The notes beneath the pieces are model-generated. The model was given only the letters and a program-made list of their open reading frames with translations, did not search any database and had not been told where the DNA came from. Source: Thiohalocapsa sp. (GTDB lineage Bacteria > Pseudomonadota > Gammaproteobacteria > Chromatiales > Chromatiaceae). Taken from it: 9,316 nt of DNA. The translations under genes were made by a program, and so were the position numbers. This document shows positions 1-7,333 of this stretch, in pieces (the first letter of the stretch is position 1; each line of letters begins with the position of its first letter). Location: positions 1-9,316 of the forward strand of contig NZ_JAIFKJ010000191.1 in NCBI RefSeq assembly GCF_019695415.1, in the 5' to 3' direction.

Positions 1-179
1 TGCCGCTCGAAGATCTCTTTGATCTCGGCCTCGGCGGATTCGGGGCCCATCACCTGCACTTCCTTTTTCTCATCGCTGACGCGGATCTTCTCTTGTGGGA
101 TTCCCACCGAGATCAGATCGTTCCGGACATTGGCGAGGGTGTCTGCAGAGGCGTACACCGCCGTGATGATCTCTGCCAT
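1..179 (-). CDS. Small hypothetical protein, N-terminal 59 residues (C-terminus beyond window)
   Basis: I do not recognise this gene with certainty. The ATG at 179-177 follows a strong Shine-Dalgarno (AGGAGA, minus strand, 194-189) at a 9-base spacing, and the frame stays open to the window edge. The visible residues start MAEIITAVYASADTLANVRN, continue with a helix and a second strand (DLISVGIPQEKIRVSDEKKEVQV), and then become acidic (ESAEAEIKEIFER). The strand-helix-strand layout, with a Val-Tyr-Ala-Ser-Ala-Asp turn and a Gly-Ile-Pro break, loosely recalls the small YflT/GSP17M stress-protein fold, but this is only a resemblance in pattern. There is no signal peptide or membrane segment, so it is probably cytoplasmic. 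It lies downstream of truD on the same strand, but the 318-base gap suggests its own promoter. A coding role is quite sure; the function is unknown. Confidence 0.75.
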   Translation of the reverse strand, partial: MAEIITAVYASADTLANVRNDLISVGIPQEKIRVSDEKKEVQVMGPESAEAEIKEIFER

Positions 180-497
180 TTGTCTTGATCTCCTCTGTTT
201 GCTTGGCGTTCCGGAATTGCCTCGACGAAGCGCACTTCCGTTATCCAGAGCATAGTCCCAGCGCGCTTCAAGGCCCAAGTCGCATCCGTTGGGCCGCACT
301 TGGACGCTGTCCACAGGCGCGGGCTCCCGCGGGCAGCGCGGCCCAGGCCGCAGGGAAAGCGCATCGTCCGCCGCGTCCGCCGCCCGGCCGGTTGCGGGCA
401 CAACGCCCGTCTCCCCGCAGGCATACACCCTTGCGCTGCCTGCTGGCCCTTACGTACCCAAGGGTTCGCTCAATGATGAGCAGGAGGGCTTCTCGGC
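180..497. other. Intergenic region between truD and the small minus-strand gene
   Basis: No convincing gene lies in this 318-base stretch; the open frames across it have no family-like sequence and no good ribosome binding site. It holds two adjacent GC-rich inverted repeats, 318-331 (CGCGGG-CT-CCCGCG) and 338-351 (GCGGCC-CA-GGCCGC), and a 9-base direct repeat, cgtccgccg, at 365-373 and 374-382. A 5-bp stem at 447-464 (ccctt/aaggg) lies just after the truD stop on the minus strand but has no T-tract, so it is a poor terminator. A weak possible promoter for the small gene on the minus strand is TTGGGC (278-273), an 18-base spacer and TATGCT (254-249). Confidence 0.5.
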
Positions 498-1615
498 TTA
501 CCCTTCCCAGTCGCCCAGCTCCCGCAGCAGGGCGGTGGCATAGCTGCCGGCGGGCAGGCTGAATTGGATGCGCAGCTGATCCGGCGCGGTCCAGTGCAGG
601 CGCAGGGCCTCGGGGTACAGCACCAGTGGCCGGCGCTCCTGCTTGAGGCCGGCGGCGGCTAGGCCCTGCTGCCAGTGCGCGAAGGGCGCGGTGATGTGGG
701 CCTCCAGTGCCGCGACCTCGTCGGCGGTGAGCGGCGCGCCGGCGCCGAACAGGGGCCCGGTGGGCTGGGCATCGCCGCTGGCGACGCGCTCGCGGATGCG
801 CTCGTCGATGGTCTCGGCGAGGAAATGGGAGTGACTGCCCCGAAGTTGCAGACGCTCCCCCGGCAGGGCGCTGCGCCAATCCCGGCGCTCGACGCGCGCC
901 GCCAGCAGCTCGTTGAAGAGCTGGGAGCGGGCGGCGGAGAGATAGAGGCCTATGAGATGGCGGCTCGCACGGTGGCCGCGGTCGTCCTCGGCGGGGGCGC
1001 CGTTGAACATCGCCGCGGCGCGGTGCAGGTTACCGTCGTTACGGCCGAAGCGCTGCGGGCCGAAGTAGTTGGGCACACCGAGGCGGGCGATGGTATCCAC
1101 CCTGGCGGCGAGCGCCTCGGTGTCGCCGCTCACGTCCCTCAGCACCAGGTCGAAGGCGTTTCCGGCGAGCACACCGCGGCGGAGCTTGCGCTTGTGGGCG
1201 TGGGCCTCCAGCACCTCGATGCCCTCGGCGGCCAGCTGGCCCCAATCCGGCTCCGCCCGCCCGCCGAGATGCACCGAGAACCATTGGGTGGTGACTGCAT
1301 AGCGATCCTTGAGCCCGGCATAGCCCACCGCCTTGTGCGGCACACCGGCGAGGCTGGCGAGGCGGCGCGCGACCCAGTCGGTGTTGGCGTCGGTCTTGCG
1401 GACCCTGAGCAGACGGTGCTCGCCATCGCCGTCGGGCCCGAAAGCCAGTACCTCGTCGACGACGAAATCGGCGGGCTGGGAGCGGATGCGGCAGCGGATC
1501 AGTGGTGGGCCGTGGGCATGCGGAAGCGCACGGAAGTTGCGCCAGATCACCGCCCCGGGAACGGCATCCCTGGCGGTGAATGCAGTGTCGGCAGCGGCTG
1601 GGGGCTCCTGGGTGC

Positions 1616-1619
<4 letters not shown>
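498..1619 (-). CDS. truD: tRNA pseudouridine(13) synthase TruD
   Basis: TruD isomerises uridine 13 of tRNA(Glu) to pseudouridine in the cytoplasm. The 373-residue product carries family landmarks in order: a KTDANTDWVARRL block (residues 75-87), the catalytic motif GYAGLKDRYAVTTQ with the nucleophilic Asp at 105, the NYFGPQRFGRNDGN block (184-197) and a RSQLFNELL helix (231-239), followed by the TRUD insertion domain and a C-terminal strand region ending GDWEG. It is somewhat longer than the roughly 350-residue E. coli protein, mainly through about 30 extra N-terminal residues. The chosen start is GTG at 1619-1617, which overlaps the ispF stop as GTGA. No Shine-Dalgarno precedes it, so translation is probably coupled to ispF, and a later start is possible. 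It is the last gene of the run; surE, a frequent downstream neighbour in other gammaproteobacteria, does not follow. Confidence 0.95.
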
Positions 1620-2082
<463 letters not shown>

Positions 2083-2089
<7 letters not shown>

Positions 2090-2796
2090 GGCGTCTCCTG
2101 TTGTTGTTCCAGGAAAAAGGCCGCCAATGGCAGATCCTCCGGCCGGGTGATCTTGATGTTGTCGGCGCTGCACTCGACGAGTGCCGGCCTCATCCCCAGC
2201 AGCTCCACGGCGCTGGCGTCGTCGGTGACGACGAGATCCTGCGACTCCGCGTGGTCCAGTGCCCGGCGCAGCAGGCCGAGCCTAAAGGCCTGGGGCGTGT
2301 AGGCCCGCCACAGGGCGCTGCGCGGGATGGTCTCCGACACTTGGCCGTCGACTGCGCGCTTGACGGTATCGGCAATGGGCACGGCCAGCAGGGCGCCGAC
2401 GGGCTCATCATGCAGCGCCTCCAGCAGACGGTCGAGATCGCCCCGGCGCAGGCAGGGCCGCGCGGCGTCGTGCACCAGCACCCAGTCGTCGTCGGCGGCG
2501 CGCTGCGCCAGCGCATCCAGGCCGTTGCGCACGGAGTGGCAGCGCTCGGCGCCGCCCGGTGCGCGGAGCACGTCCGGATGCCCAGCGTAGGCGCTGACAT
2601 CCGCCCACCACCCGTCCTCGCGACCCAGCACCACCACGCAACCGGCAACACCTGGGTGCTCTACGAAGGCGGCGACGGCATGGTCGATGACGGGCCGACC
2701 GGCCAGCGCCAGGTACTGCTTGGGCACCGTCGCACCGAAGCGCCGGCCGACGCCCGCGGCCGGAATAAGCCCCCAGTGGCGAACATGCGGGCTCAT
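2083..2796 (-). CDS. ispD: 2-C-methyl-D-erythritol 4-phosphate cytidylyltransferase IspD
   Basis: IspD joins CTP and 2-C-methyl-D-erythritol 4-phosphate to give CDP-methylerythritol and pyrophosphate, the third step of the MEP pathway. The 237 residues match the usual length. The nucleotide-binding loop PAAGVGRRFGATVPKQYL (12-29) carries the Arg and Lys that contact CTP. GGAERCHSVRNGL (81-93) and the metal-binding VHDAARP with Asp110 follow, then VTDDASAVE (190-198) and NIKITRPEDL with Lys215, which binds the methylerythritol phosphate. The ATG at 2796-2794 gives an N-terminus ending right at the Rossmann strand; AGGA lies about 11 bases upstream, so ribosome binding is moderate. It sits 49 bases after ftsB and overlaps ispF by 7 bases, the standard ftsB-ispD-ispF arrangement. 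Confidence 0.97.
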
Positions 2797-2845
2797 CGCC
2801 GGTGCGTCCTGCGTCGATCCCGCAACCCCCGCTTTGCCGAGTGGG

Positions 2846-3142
2846 TCACTGTCCGCTCTCCTGCTCCGGCTTCTCGATGACCTGCAGGAAGACCTCGCCG
2901 CGCTGGATCATGCCAAGCTCGCTGCGGGCGCGGTCTTCGATGGCCTCGAGGCCGGTTCGCAGGTCTTCCACCTCCGCCGCAAGCGCGAGGTTGCGCGCCT
3001 CCAGGCGCACGAGCTCTGCGCGGTGCTCATCGATCTGCGCGCGCAGCGCATGCAGCTCTTTGATGCTCCCGTCGCCGACCCAGAGGCGGTACTGAAGCAG
3101 GCCCAGCAGCAGCAGGAGACCGAAGATGACCCAGCGCGTCAC
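2846..3142 (-). CDS. ftsB: Cell division protein FtsB
   Basis: FtsB is a small bitopic inner-membrane protein that forms the FtsQ-FtsB-FtsL complex of the divisome and takes part in switching on septal peptidoglycan synthesis. The 98-residue product shows the family plan: a very short cytoplasmic start, one transmembrane helix (about residues 4-21, WVIFGLLLLLGLLQYRLW), a heptad-rich periplasmic coiled coil (about 28-72), and the conserved ARSELGMIQRGEVF segment (76-89) that corresponds to the FtsQ-contacting tail. The start is GTG at 3142-3140, supported by a strong GGAGG upstream. It lies 48 bases after eno and 49 bases before ispD on the same strand with no terminator in either gap, so co-transcription is likely. 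Only the family architecture was judged, but it is very characteristic in this gene context. Confidence 0.95.
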   Translation of the reverse strand: MTRWVIFGLLLLLGLLQYRLWVGDGSIKELHALRAQIDEHRAELVRLEARNLALAAEVEDLRTGLEAIEDRARSELGMIQRGEVFLQVIEKPEQESGQ

Positions 3143-3150
3143 GACCTCAA

Positions 3151-3155
3151 CCTCC
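3151..3155 (-). promoter_or_regulatory. Ribosome binding site deciding the ftsB GTG start
   Basis: GGAGG on the minus strand, 8 bases before the GTG at 3142. It is among the best Shine-Dalgarno matches in the window and supports a GTG rather than ATG start for ftsB. Confidence 0.8.
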
Positions 3156-3190
3156 GCTGACTAGACATGGTCGGCGCAGTGACCCAGGGC

Positions 3191-4468
3191 TCAGAGATGC
3201 TTGAACGCGCCACGCCCGGGGTAGACGGCGGCGTCGCCGAGCTGGTCCTCGATGCGCATGAGCTGGTTGTACTTGGCGACGCGGTCGGAGCGCGAGAGGC
3301 TGCCGGTCTTGATCTGGCCGGTGCCCGCGGCGACCACCAGGTCGGCGATGGTGGTGTCCTCAGTCTCGCCAGAGCGGTGCGAGACGACGGCCGTGTAGCC
3401 TGCCGCCTCGGCCATGCGGATAGCCTCGAAGGTTTCAGTGAGGCTGCCGATCTGGTTGACCTTGATGAGGATGGAGTTGGCAATGCCCTTGTCGATGCCT
3501 TCCTGCAGGATCTTGGTGTTGGTGACGAAGAGATCGTCGCCCACCAGCTGCACCTTGCCGCCGAGCCGGTCGGTGTGATCCTTCCAGCCCTCCCAGTCGC
3601 CCTCGGCCAGGCCGTCCTCGATGCTGAGGATGGGATACTGGTCGCACCAATCGATGAGCAGGTCGGTCATGCCGGCCGCATCGAGCTTGCGGCCCTCGCC
3701 CTTGAGGTTGTAGGTGCCGTCCTCGTAGAACTCGGATGCAGCCACATCCATGCCGAGGAAGATGTCCTGCCCGGCCTTGAAGCCGGCCTTGTCGATAGCC
3801 TCGAGGATGACCTCAATGGCGGCCTCGTTGCTTGGCAGATCCGGTGCGAAGCCCCCCTCGTCGCCGACGCCCGTGGCGAGTCCCCGGCCATTCAGAACGG
3901 ACTTGAGCGCGTGGAAGACCTCGGCGCCGTAGCGCACAGCCTCGCGGAGGCTGGACGCACCCACCGGCAGAATCATGAACTCTTGGAAGTCCACGCTGTT
4001 GTCGGCGTGCTCGCCGCCGTTGATGATGTTCATCATCGGCACCGGTAAGGTTTTGGCGTCTTCGCCCAAGTACTGGTAGAGCGGCAGGGACTGCTCCTGC
4101 GCCGCCGCATGCGCGGCGGCCATGGACACGCCGAGGATCGCATTGGCGCCCAACCGGCCTTTATTGTCGGTACCGTCGAGGTCGATCATCTTGCGGTCGA
4201 CGGCCTCCTGATCCGCCACATCCATACCGTTAACGGCGTCCTTGAGCTCACCGTTGACGTTGGCGCAGGCCTTGAGCACGCCCTTGCCGCCGTAGCGGGA
4301 CTTGTCGCCGTCACGGAGCTCCAGCGCCTCGCGCGAGCCGGTTGAGGCACCCGACGGCACTGCCGCGCGGCCGATGGCACCGTCGGCGGTGATGACATCG
4401 ACTTCGACAGTCGGGTTACCGCGGGAGTCGAGCACCTCGCGGGCGCGGACATCGACGATCTCGGACAT
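3191..4468 (-). CDS. eno: Enolase (phosphopyruvate hydratase)
   Basis: Enolase interconverts 2-phosphoglycerate and phosphoenolpyruvate in glycolysis and gluconeogenesis; in some gammaproteobacteria it is also an RNA degradosome subunit. The 425 residues match the family. Visible landmarks are the N-terminal DSRGNPTVEVDV (14-25), the mobile active-site loop SGASTG (39-44), GVGDEGGFAP with catalytic Glu204, magnesium ligands Asp241 (GMDVAASEFY), Glu284 (SIEDGLAEGDW) and Asp311 (GDDLFVTN), the proton-abstracting Lys336 inside the signature ILIKVNQIGSLTET, SHRSGETED (363-371) and a substrate-binding Lys at 387 (QIKTGS). ATG at 4468-4466 is preceded by GGAG at a 9-base spacing. The upstream gap to pyrG is 180 bases with no kdsA, so eno may have its own promoter there, although no convincing one was found. 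No anomalies were seen. Confidence 0.98.
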   Translation of the reverse strand: MSEIVDVRAREVLDSRGNPTVEVDVITADGAIGRAAVPSGASTGSREALELRDGDKSRYGGKGVLKACANVNGELKDAVNGMDVADQEAVDRKMIDLDGTDNKGRLGANAILGVSMAAAHAAAQEQSLPLYQYLGEDAKTLPVPMMNIINGGEHADNSVDFQEFMILPVGASSLREAVRYGAEVFHALKSVLNGRGLATGVGDEGGFAPDLPSNEAAIEVILEAIDKAGFKAGQDIFLGMDVAASEFYEDGTYNLKGEGRKLDAAGMTDLLIDWCDQYPILSIEDGLAEGDWEGWKDHTDRLGGKVQLVGDDLFVTNTKILQEGIDKGIANSILIKVNQIGSLTETFEAIRMAEAAGYTAVVSHRSGETEDTTIADLVVAAGTGQIKTGSLSRSDRVAKYNQLMRIEDQLGDAAVYPGRGAFKHL

Positions 4469-4584
4469 GGTTCGGTTCTCCAGCTTGGGATCGCGGTTAC
4501 AGCAGGGGCAATCGCCCGATGAGGAGCCTGTCGTTCAGGTTGAGACGATGCGATGAACGCCTTTAGCGACGCAGGGCGCTGTTC

Positions 4585-4608
4585 CCGGGCGGGCACATCG
4601 GCGCCCGG
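4585..4608. repeat. GC-rich inverted repeat between pyrG and eno
   Basis: A perfect 7-bp stem, ccgggcg/cgcccgg, with a 10-base loop lies 41 bases after the pyrG stop on the minus strand. A second small inverted repeat, gtcggtgccgac, is at 4626-4637, and a 4-bp stem (gggc-aatc-gccc) at 4506-4517. No T-run follows any of them, so this may slow or stabilise the transcript end rather than act as a classical terminator. The rest of 4469-4648 holds no gene; no confident eno promoter was found. Confidence 0.4.
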
Positions 4609-4648
4609 CATTGCAGCTGGCCGTGGTCGGTGCCGACAGATGGCGCCG

Positions 4649-6304
4649 TCAGGCCACCTTGTTGGCTGAGTTGTCGGCCATGCGGCGCTGCTGTGTCAGC
4701 GCGGCTTCGATGAAGCCCCGGAACAACGGGTGGCCGTCGCGCGGCGTCGACGTGAACTCCGGATGGAACTGGCAGCCTACGAACCAGGGATGATCCGGTA
4801 TTTCGATGATTTCCACCAGCTTGGAATCCAGCGACCAGCCGGAAAAGCGCAAGCCCGCATCCTTCATGGCATCGCAGTAGCGGTTGTTGAACTCGTAGCG
4901 ATGCCGATGGCGCTCGCGGATCTGGTGCTGACCGTAGACCCGCCGCGCGAGGCTGCCCGGCTCCAGCCGACAGTTCTGCCCGCCCAAGCGCATGGTGCCG
5001 CCCTTGTCGGCGTCCACGGCGCGGGTCTCGCGGTGGCCGTCCTCGGCCCGCCACTCTGTGATGAGCGCAATCACCGGATGAGTCGTTTCCGGGTCGAACT
5101 CTGTGCTGTGGGCGCCAGCCAAGCCCGCGACGTCGCGGGCGTACTCGATGACGGCGACCTGCATGCCCAGACAAATGCCTAGGTAGGGCACTCGGTGCTC
5201 GCGGGCATAACGGGCAGCGGCGATCTTGCCCTCGATGCCGCGCTCGCCGAAGCCGCCCGGCACCAGCACGGCGTCCACGCCAGCAAGGCAATCAGTGCCG
5301 GTGCGCTCGATCTCCTCCGAGTCCAAATACTGGATCTTGACGCGCGTACCCGTGTGCACGCCTGCGTGGGCCAAAGCCTCTGACAAGGACTTGTAGGCTT
5401 CCGTCAGATCCATGTACTTGCCCACCATGCCGACGGTGACCGTCTCATTCGGGTGCTCAAAGCCATCCAGCACTCGCTGCCACTCAGCCAGGTCCGCCTC
5501 CGGCACGTCCAGACCGAACTGTTCCACCACCAGGGTGTCCAGCCCTTGGGCGTGAAGGAGCATGGGGATGCGGTAGATGTTGTCGGCATCCACCGCGGAG
5601 ATGACGGCATTCTCCGGGACGTTGGTGAAGAGGGCGATCTTGCGCCGCTCGTCGTCGGGCAAGTCCTGCTCGGCCCGGCACAACAGCACAACAGGCTGAA
5701 TACCGATAGAGCGCAATCCCTTGACCGAGTGCTGAGTGGGCTTGGTCTTGATCTCCCCGGCCGTGCGGATGTACGGCACCAGCGTGAGATGGATGAACAT
5801 GGCCGCTCGGGGCCCAAGCTCGACGCGCATCTGGCGGATGGCCTCGAGGAAAGGCAGCGACTCGATGTCGCCCACGGTCCCGCCAATCTCCACTAGGGCG
5901 ACGTCCGCATCGTCGGCGCCAAGCAGAATACTGGCCTTGATCTCGTCGGTGATGTGCGGGATCACCTGCACAGTGCGCCCGAGGTAGTCACCGCGGCGCT
6001 CCTTGCGGATGACGCTCTCGTAGATCTGTCCCGTGGTGTAGTTGTTGTTGCGCCCCATGCGGGTGCGCAGGAAGCGCTCGTAGTGCCCCAGATCGAGATC
6101 GGTCTCGGCACCGTCGTCGGTGACATAGACCTCCCCGTGCTGGAACGGGCTCATGGTGCCGGGGTCCACGTTGATGTACGGGTCCAGCTTGATCATGGTG
6201 ACCCGGAGGCCACGCGCCTCCAGCAAGGCGCCCAACGACGCCGAGGCAATGCCTTTGCCAAGGGACGACACGACGCCGCCGGTGACGAAAATAAGCTTGG
6301 TCAT
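4649..6304 (-). CDS. pyrG: CTP synthase (glutamine-hydrolysing)
   Basis: PyrG aminates UTP to CTP using ATP and glutamine-derived ammonia, the last step of pyrimidine nucleotide synthesis. The 551-residue protein has both domains. The N-terminal amidoligase domain shows FVTGGVVSSLGKGIASASLG (6-25), DPYINVDPGTMSPFQHGEVY (41-60), a magnesium-region Asp and Glu in DLDLGHYERF and VEIGGTVGDIESLPF (about 138-152), and KTKPTQHSVKGLRSIGIQP (187-204). The C-terminal class I glutamine amidotransferase domain has nucleophile Cys378 in YLGICLGMQVA, and His514 and Glu516 in QFHPEFTSTP. The start is the ATG at 6304-6302, preceded by AGGA four bases upstream; a longer in-frame opening to 6352 would add 16 unconserved residues. 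It is transcribed away from the sulfur globule gene and leads the housekeeping run. Confidence 0.98.
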   Translation of the reverse strand: MTKLIFVTGGVVSSLGKGIASASLGALLEARGLRVTMIKLDPYINVDPGTMSPFQHGEVYVTDDGAETDLDLGHYERFLRTRMGRNNNYTTGQIYESVIRKERRGDYLGRTVQVIPHITDEIKASILLGADDADVALVEIGGTVGDIESLPFLEAIRQMRVELGPRAAMFIHLTLVPYIRTAGEIKTKPTQHSVKGLRSIGIQPVVLLCRAEQDLPDDERRKIALFTNVPENAVISAVDADNIYRIPMLLHAQGLDTLVVEQFGLDVPEADLAEWQRVLDGFEHPNETVTVGMVGKYMDLTEAYKSLSEALAHAGVHTGTRVKIQYLDSEEIERTGTDCLAGVDAVLVPGGFGERGIEGKIAAARYAREHRVPYLGICLGMQVAVIEYARDVAGLAGAHSTEFDPETTHPVIALITEWRAEDGHRETRAVDADKGGTMRLGGQNCRLEPGSLARRVYGQHQIRERHRHRYEFNNRYCDAMKDAGLRFSGWSLDSKLVEIIEIPDHPWFVGCQFHPEFTSTPRDGHPLFRGFIEAALTQQRRMADNSANKVA

Positions 6305-6367
6305 GATTTCCTGGGGACCAGACGGAGACGGAGCCGACCCGGAGATGTGCACACGCCACGGCTGAGG

Positions 6368-6396
6368 AAGTTAACAAATAACCATCACTGCCTCAA
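6368..6396 (-). promoter_or_regulatory. Weak candidate promoter for pyrG
   Basis: On the minus strand TTGAGG (6396-6391) is separated by 17 bases from TAACTT (6373-6368). Only 4/6 and 3/6 bases match consensus, but this is an AT-rich patch in a GC-rich intergenic region, at a suitable distance upstream of the pyrG ATG. Confidence 0.3.
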
Positions 6397-6466
6397 TTCG
6401 CCCGCCACGCGCACGCTGCGCACCGACCTGCGCCGAATTGTGCGTATAAACCGGCCTTTAGCGTAC

Positions 6467-6495
6467 TTCACAAGCCGAAACCGGACACGTATACT
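6467..6495 (+). promoter_or_regulatory. Sigma70-type promoter of the sulfur globule gene
   Basis: TTCACA (6467-6472) and TATACT (6490-6495) match the -35 and -10 hexamers at 5/6 each with an ideal 17-base spacer. Transcription would start near 6502 and leave a leader of about 100 bases that contains a perfect 10-bp palindrome gcagcgctgc (6536-6545). A strong constitutive-looking promoter suits an abundant structural protein. No FNR-type box was seen here. Confidence 0.65.
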
Positions 6496-6600
6496 GCGCC
6501 GCGTTCGTATCCTACGGACTCCCGGCCGGCTGTCGGCAGCGCTGCAGGCGCCGGACCGGTCTGCTGAACTCACACGAGAATCCCTTTGGAGCGTCAGATC

Positions 6601-7008
6601 ATGCAAAAGCTTGCCAAGGTCTTCGGTATCGCCGCCATCGCCGGTGCAGCCACCTTCTCAATGAGCGCCGCGCAGGCCTGGTGGGGTCCGGGCTGGGGCG
6701 GCCCCGGCTACGGTTCGGGCTGGGGTGACGGCGTCGGCGACATGCTCGGCGACATGTTCGGCGACGGCTACGGCGACTTCAACATGAGCATGTCGGGCGG
6801 CGGCCGTGGGTACGGCCGGGGCTATGGCCGTGGTTACGGTTACGGTCGCGGCTACGGCTACGGCAACCCCTACGGCGGCTACTACGGCTATCCGGGCTAC
6901 GGCTACGGCTATCCGGGCTACGGCTACGGGGCACCGGCCATGCCCTACGGCGCCCCCTATGGTGCTCCGGCTGCCCCCGCTGCTCCGGCTGCCGAAGAAG
7001 CCAAGTAA
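6601..7008 (+). CDS. Secreted Gly/Tyr-rich sulfur globule family protein
   Basis: This looks like an SgpA/SgpB-type (CV1/CV2-like) sulfur globule protein, which in purple sulfur bacteria forms the protein envelope around stored elemental sulfur. The 135-residue precursor starts with a clear Sec signal peptide (about 1-26, MQKLAKVF then a hydrophobic stretch, cleavage after SAAQA). The mature part opens WWGPGWGGPGYGSGW, then carries five GD-x-x repeats (42-60), a DFNMSMSGG segment, Gly-Arg-Gly-Tyr repeats (about 69-88), GYPGYGY repeats (about 96-110), and a Pro/Ala tail ending in EEAK. It lacks Cys entirely, as expected of a structural coat protein. ATG at 6601 is preceded by GGAG at a 9-base spacing; the in-frame TTG at 6586 is less likely because it would spoil the signal peptide start. 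The gene has its own promoter and terminator, so it is monocistronic. The alternative is another low-complexity secreted glycine-rich protein; the N-terminal and DFNMSMSG pattern favour the sulfur globule family. Confidence 0.85.
   Translation: MQKLAKVFGIAAIAGAATFSMSAAQAWWGPGWGGPGYGSGWGDGVGDMLGDMFGDGYGDFNMSMSGGGRGYGRGYGRGYGYGRGYGYGNPYGGYYGYPGYGYGYPGYGYGAPAMPYGAPYGAPAAPAAPAAEEAK
6882..6929 (+). repeat. 21-bp tandem repeat inside the sulfur globule gene
   Basis: The bases 6882-6908 are identical to 6903-6929, giving 2.3 copies of a 21-bp unit that encodes the heptapeptide repeat YGYPGYG. Perfect identity, including third codon positions, indicates a recent duplication by slippage or unequal exchange. 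Confidence 0.85.
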
Positions 7009-7054
7009 GGGCGGCCCAAAACTGCCGTTGGCCTGTCGCCCGGTCGATGGCCCC

Positions 7055-7086
7055 AAGAGCCGCGCCCTCGGGCGCGGTTTTTGTTT
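7055..7086 (+). terminator. Intrinsic terminator after the sulfur globule gene
   Basis: A perfect GC stem ccgcgcc/ggcgcgg (7060-7066 with 7071-7077) closes a 4-base loop and is followed by TTTTTGTTT. The A-rich left flank (aagag) can also pair with the T-run. It begins 46 bases after the stop codon and should isolate this transcript from fnr. Confidence 0.92.
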
Positions 7087-7275
7087 GACGCGAACGGCGT
7101 TCGACGGCGCCGAGCAATGGCCGGTGGGCTCTGCTACAACGCGCCTGCCGCATGCTTCGACAAAGCCACGCCGTGGCAGATACTCAGGCACCGACGCCTG
7201 GCCGAGCCTCGCATTCACCGGGTCGGCCTTGGCAATTACACCAATACAGGCGCGTGAAAGCGGTGACAATCGCCC

Positions 7276-7289
7276 TTGATGCGTGTCAA
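7276..7289. promoter_or_regulatory. FNR/Anr box upstream of fnr
   Basis: TTGATgcgtGTCAA matches the FNR consensus TTGAT-N4-ATCAA in 9 of 10 specific positions. It lies 44 bases before the fnr start codon and overlaps the likely -35, which points to autoregulation by the protein encoded next to it. Confidence 0.75.
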
Positions 7290-7304
7290 CCTGGGTTGCA
7301 AAAT
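7276..7304 (+). promoter_or_regulatory. Candidate promoter of fnr
   Basis: TTGATG (7276-7281) and CAAAAT (7299-7304), each 4/6 to consensus, are separated by 17 bases. The start point would be near 7311, leaving a leader of about 23 bases. The -35 coincides with the left half of the FNR box, so bound FNR would exclude polymerase; this is an inference from position. Confidence 0.45.
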
Positions 7305-7333
7305 GAAGGCGTCAACCAGCCAGGTACACTGCC

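Noticed and set aside
268..879. Minus-strand frame of 203 codons across the truD end and intergenic gap
   Set aside because: Its Arg/Pro/Ala-rich composition is typical of an out-of-frame reading; it overlaps truD in another frame and has no good ribosome binding site.
3167..4048. Plus-strand open frame (293 codons) opposite eno
   Set aside because: It mirrors the codon bias of enolase, whose motifs are complete on the minus strand.
6305..6600. FNR box in front of the sulfur globule gene
   Set aside because: The region was scanned for TTGAT-N4-ATCAA-like sites; the best candidates (around 6438-6450) keep too few matching bases.
6658..7269. Minus-strand frame across the sulfur globule gene
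   Set aside because: Its Val-Ala-Val repeats simply reflect the antisense of Gly-Tyr codons, and it crosses a clear plus-strand terminator.
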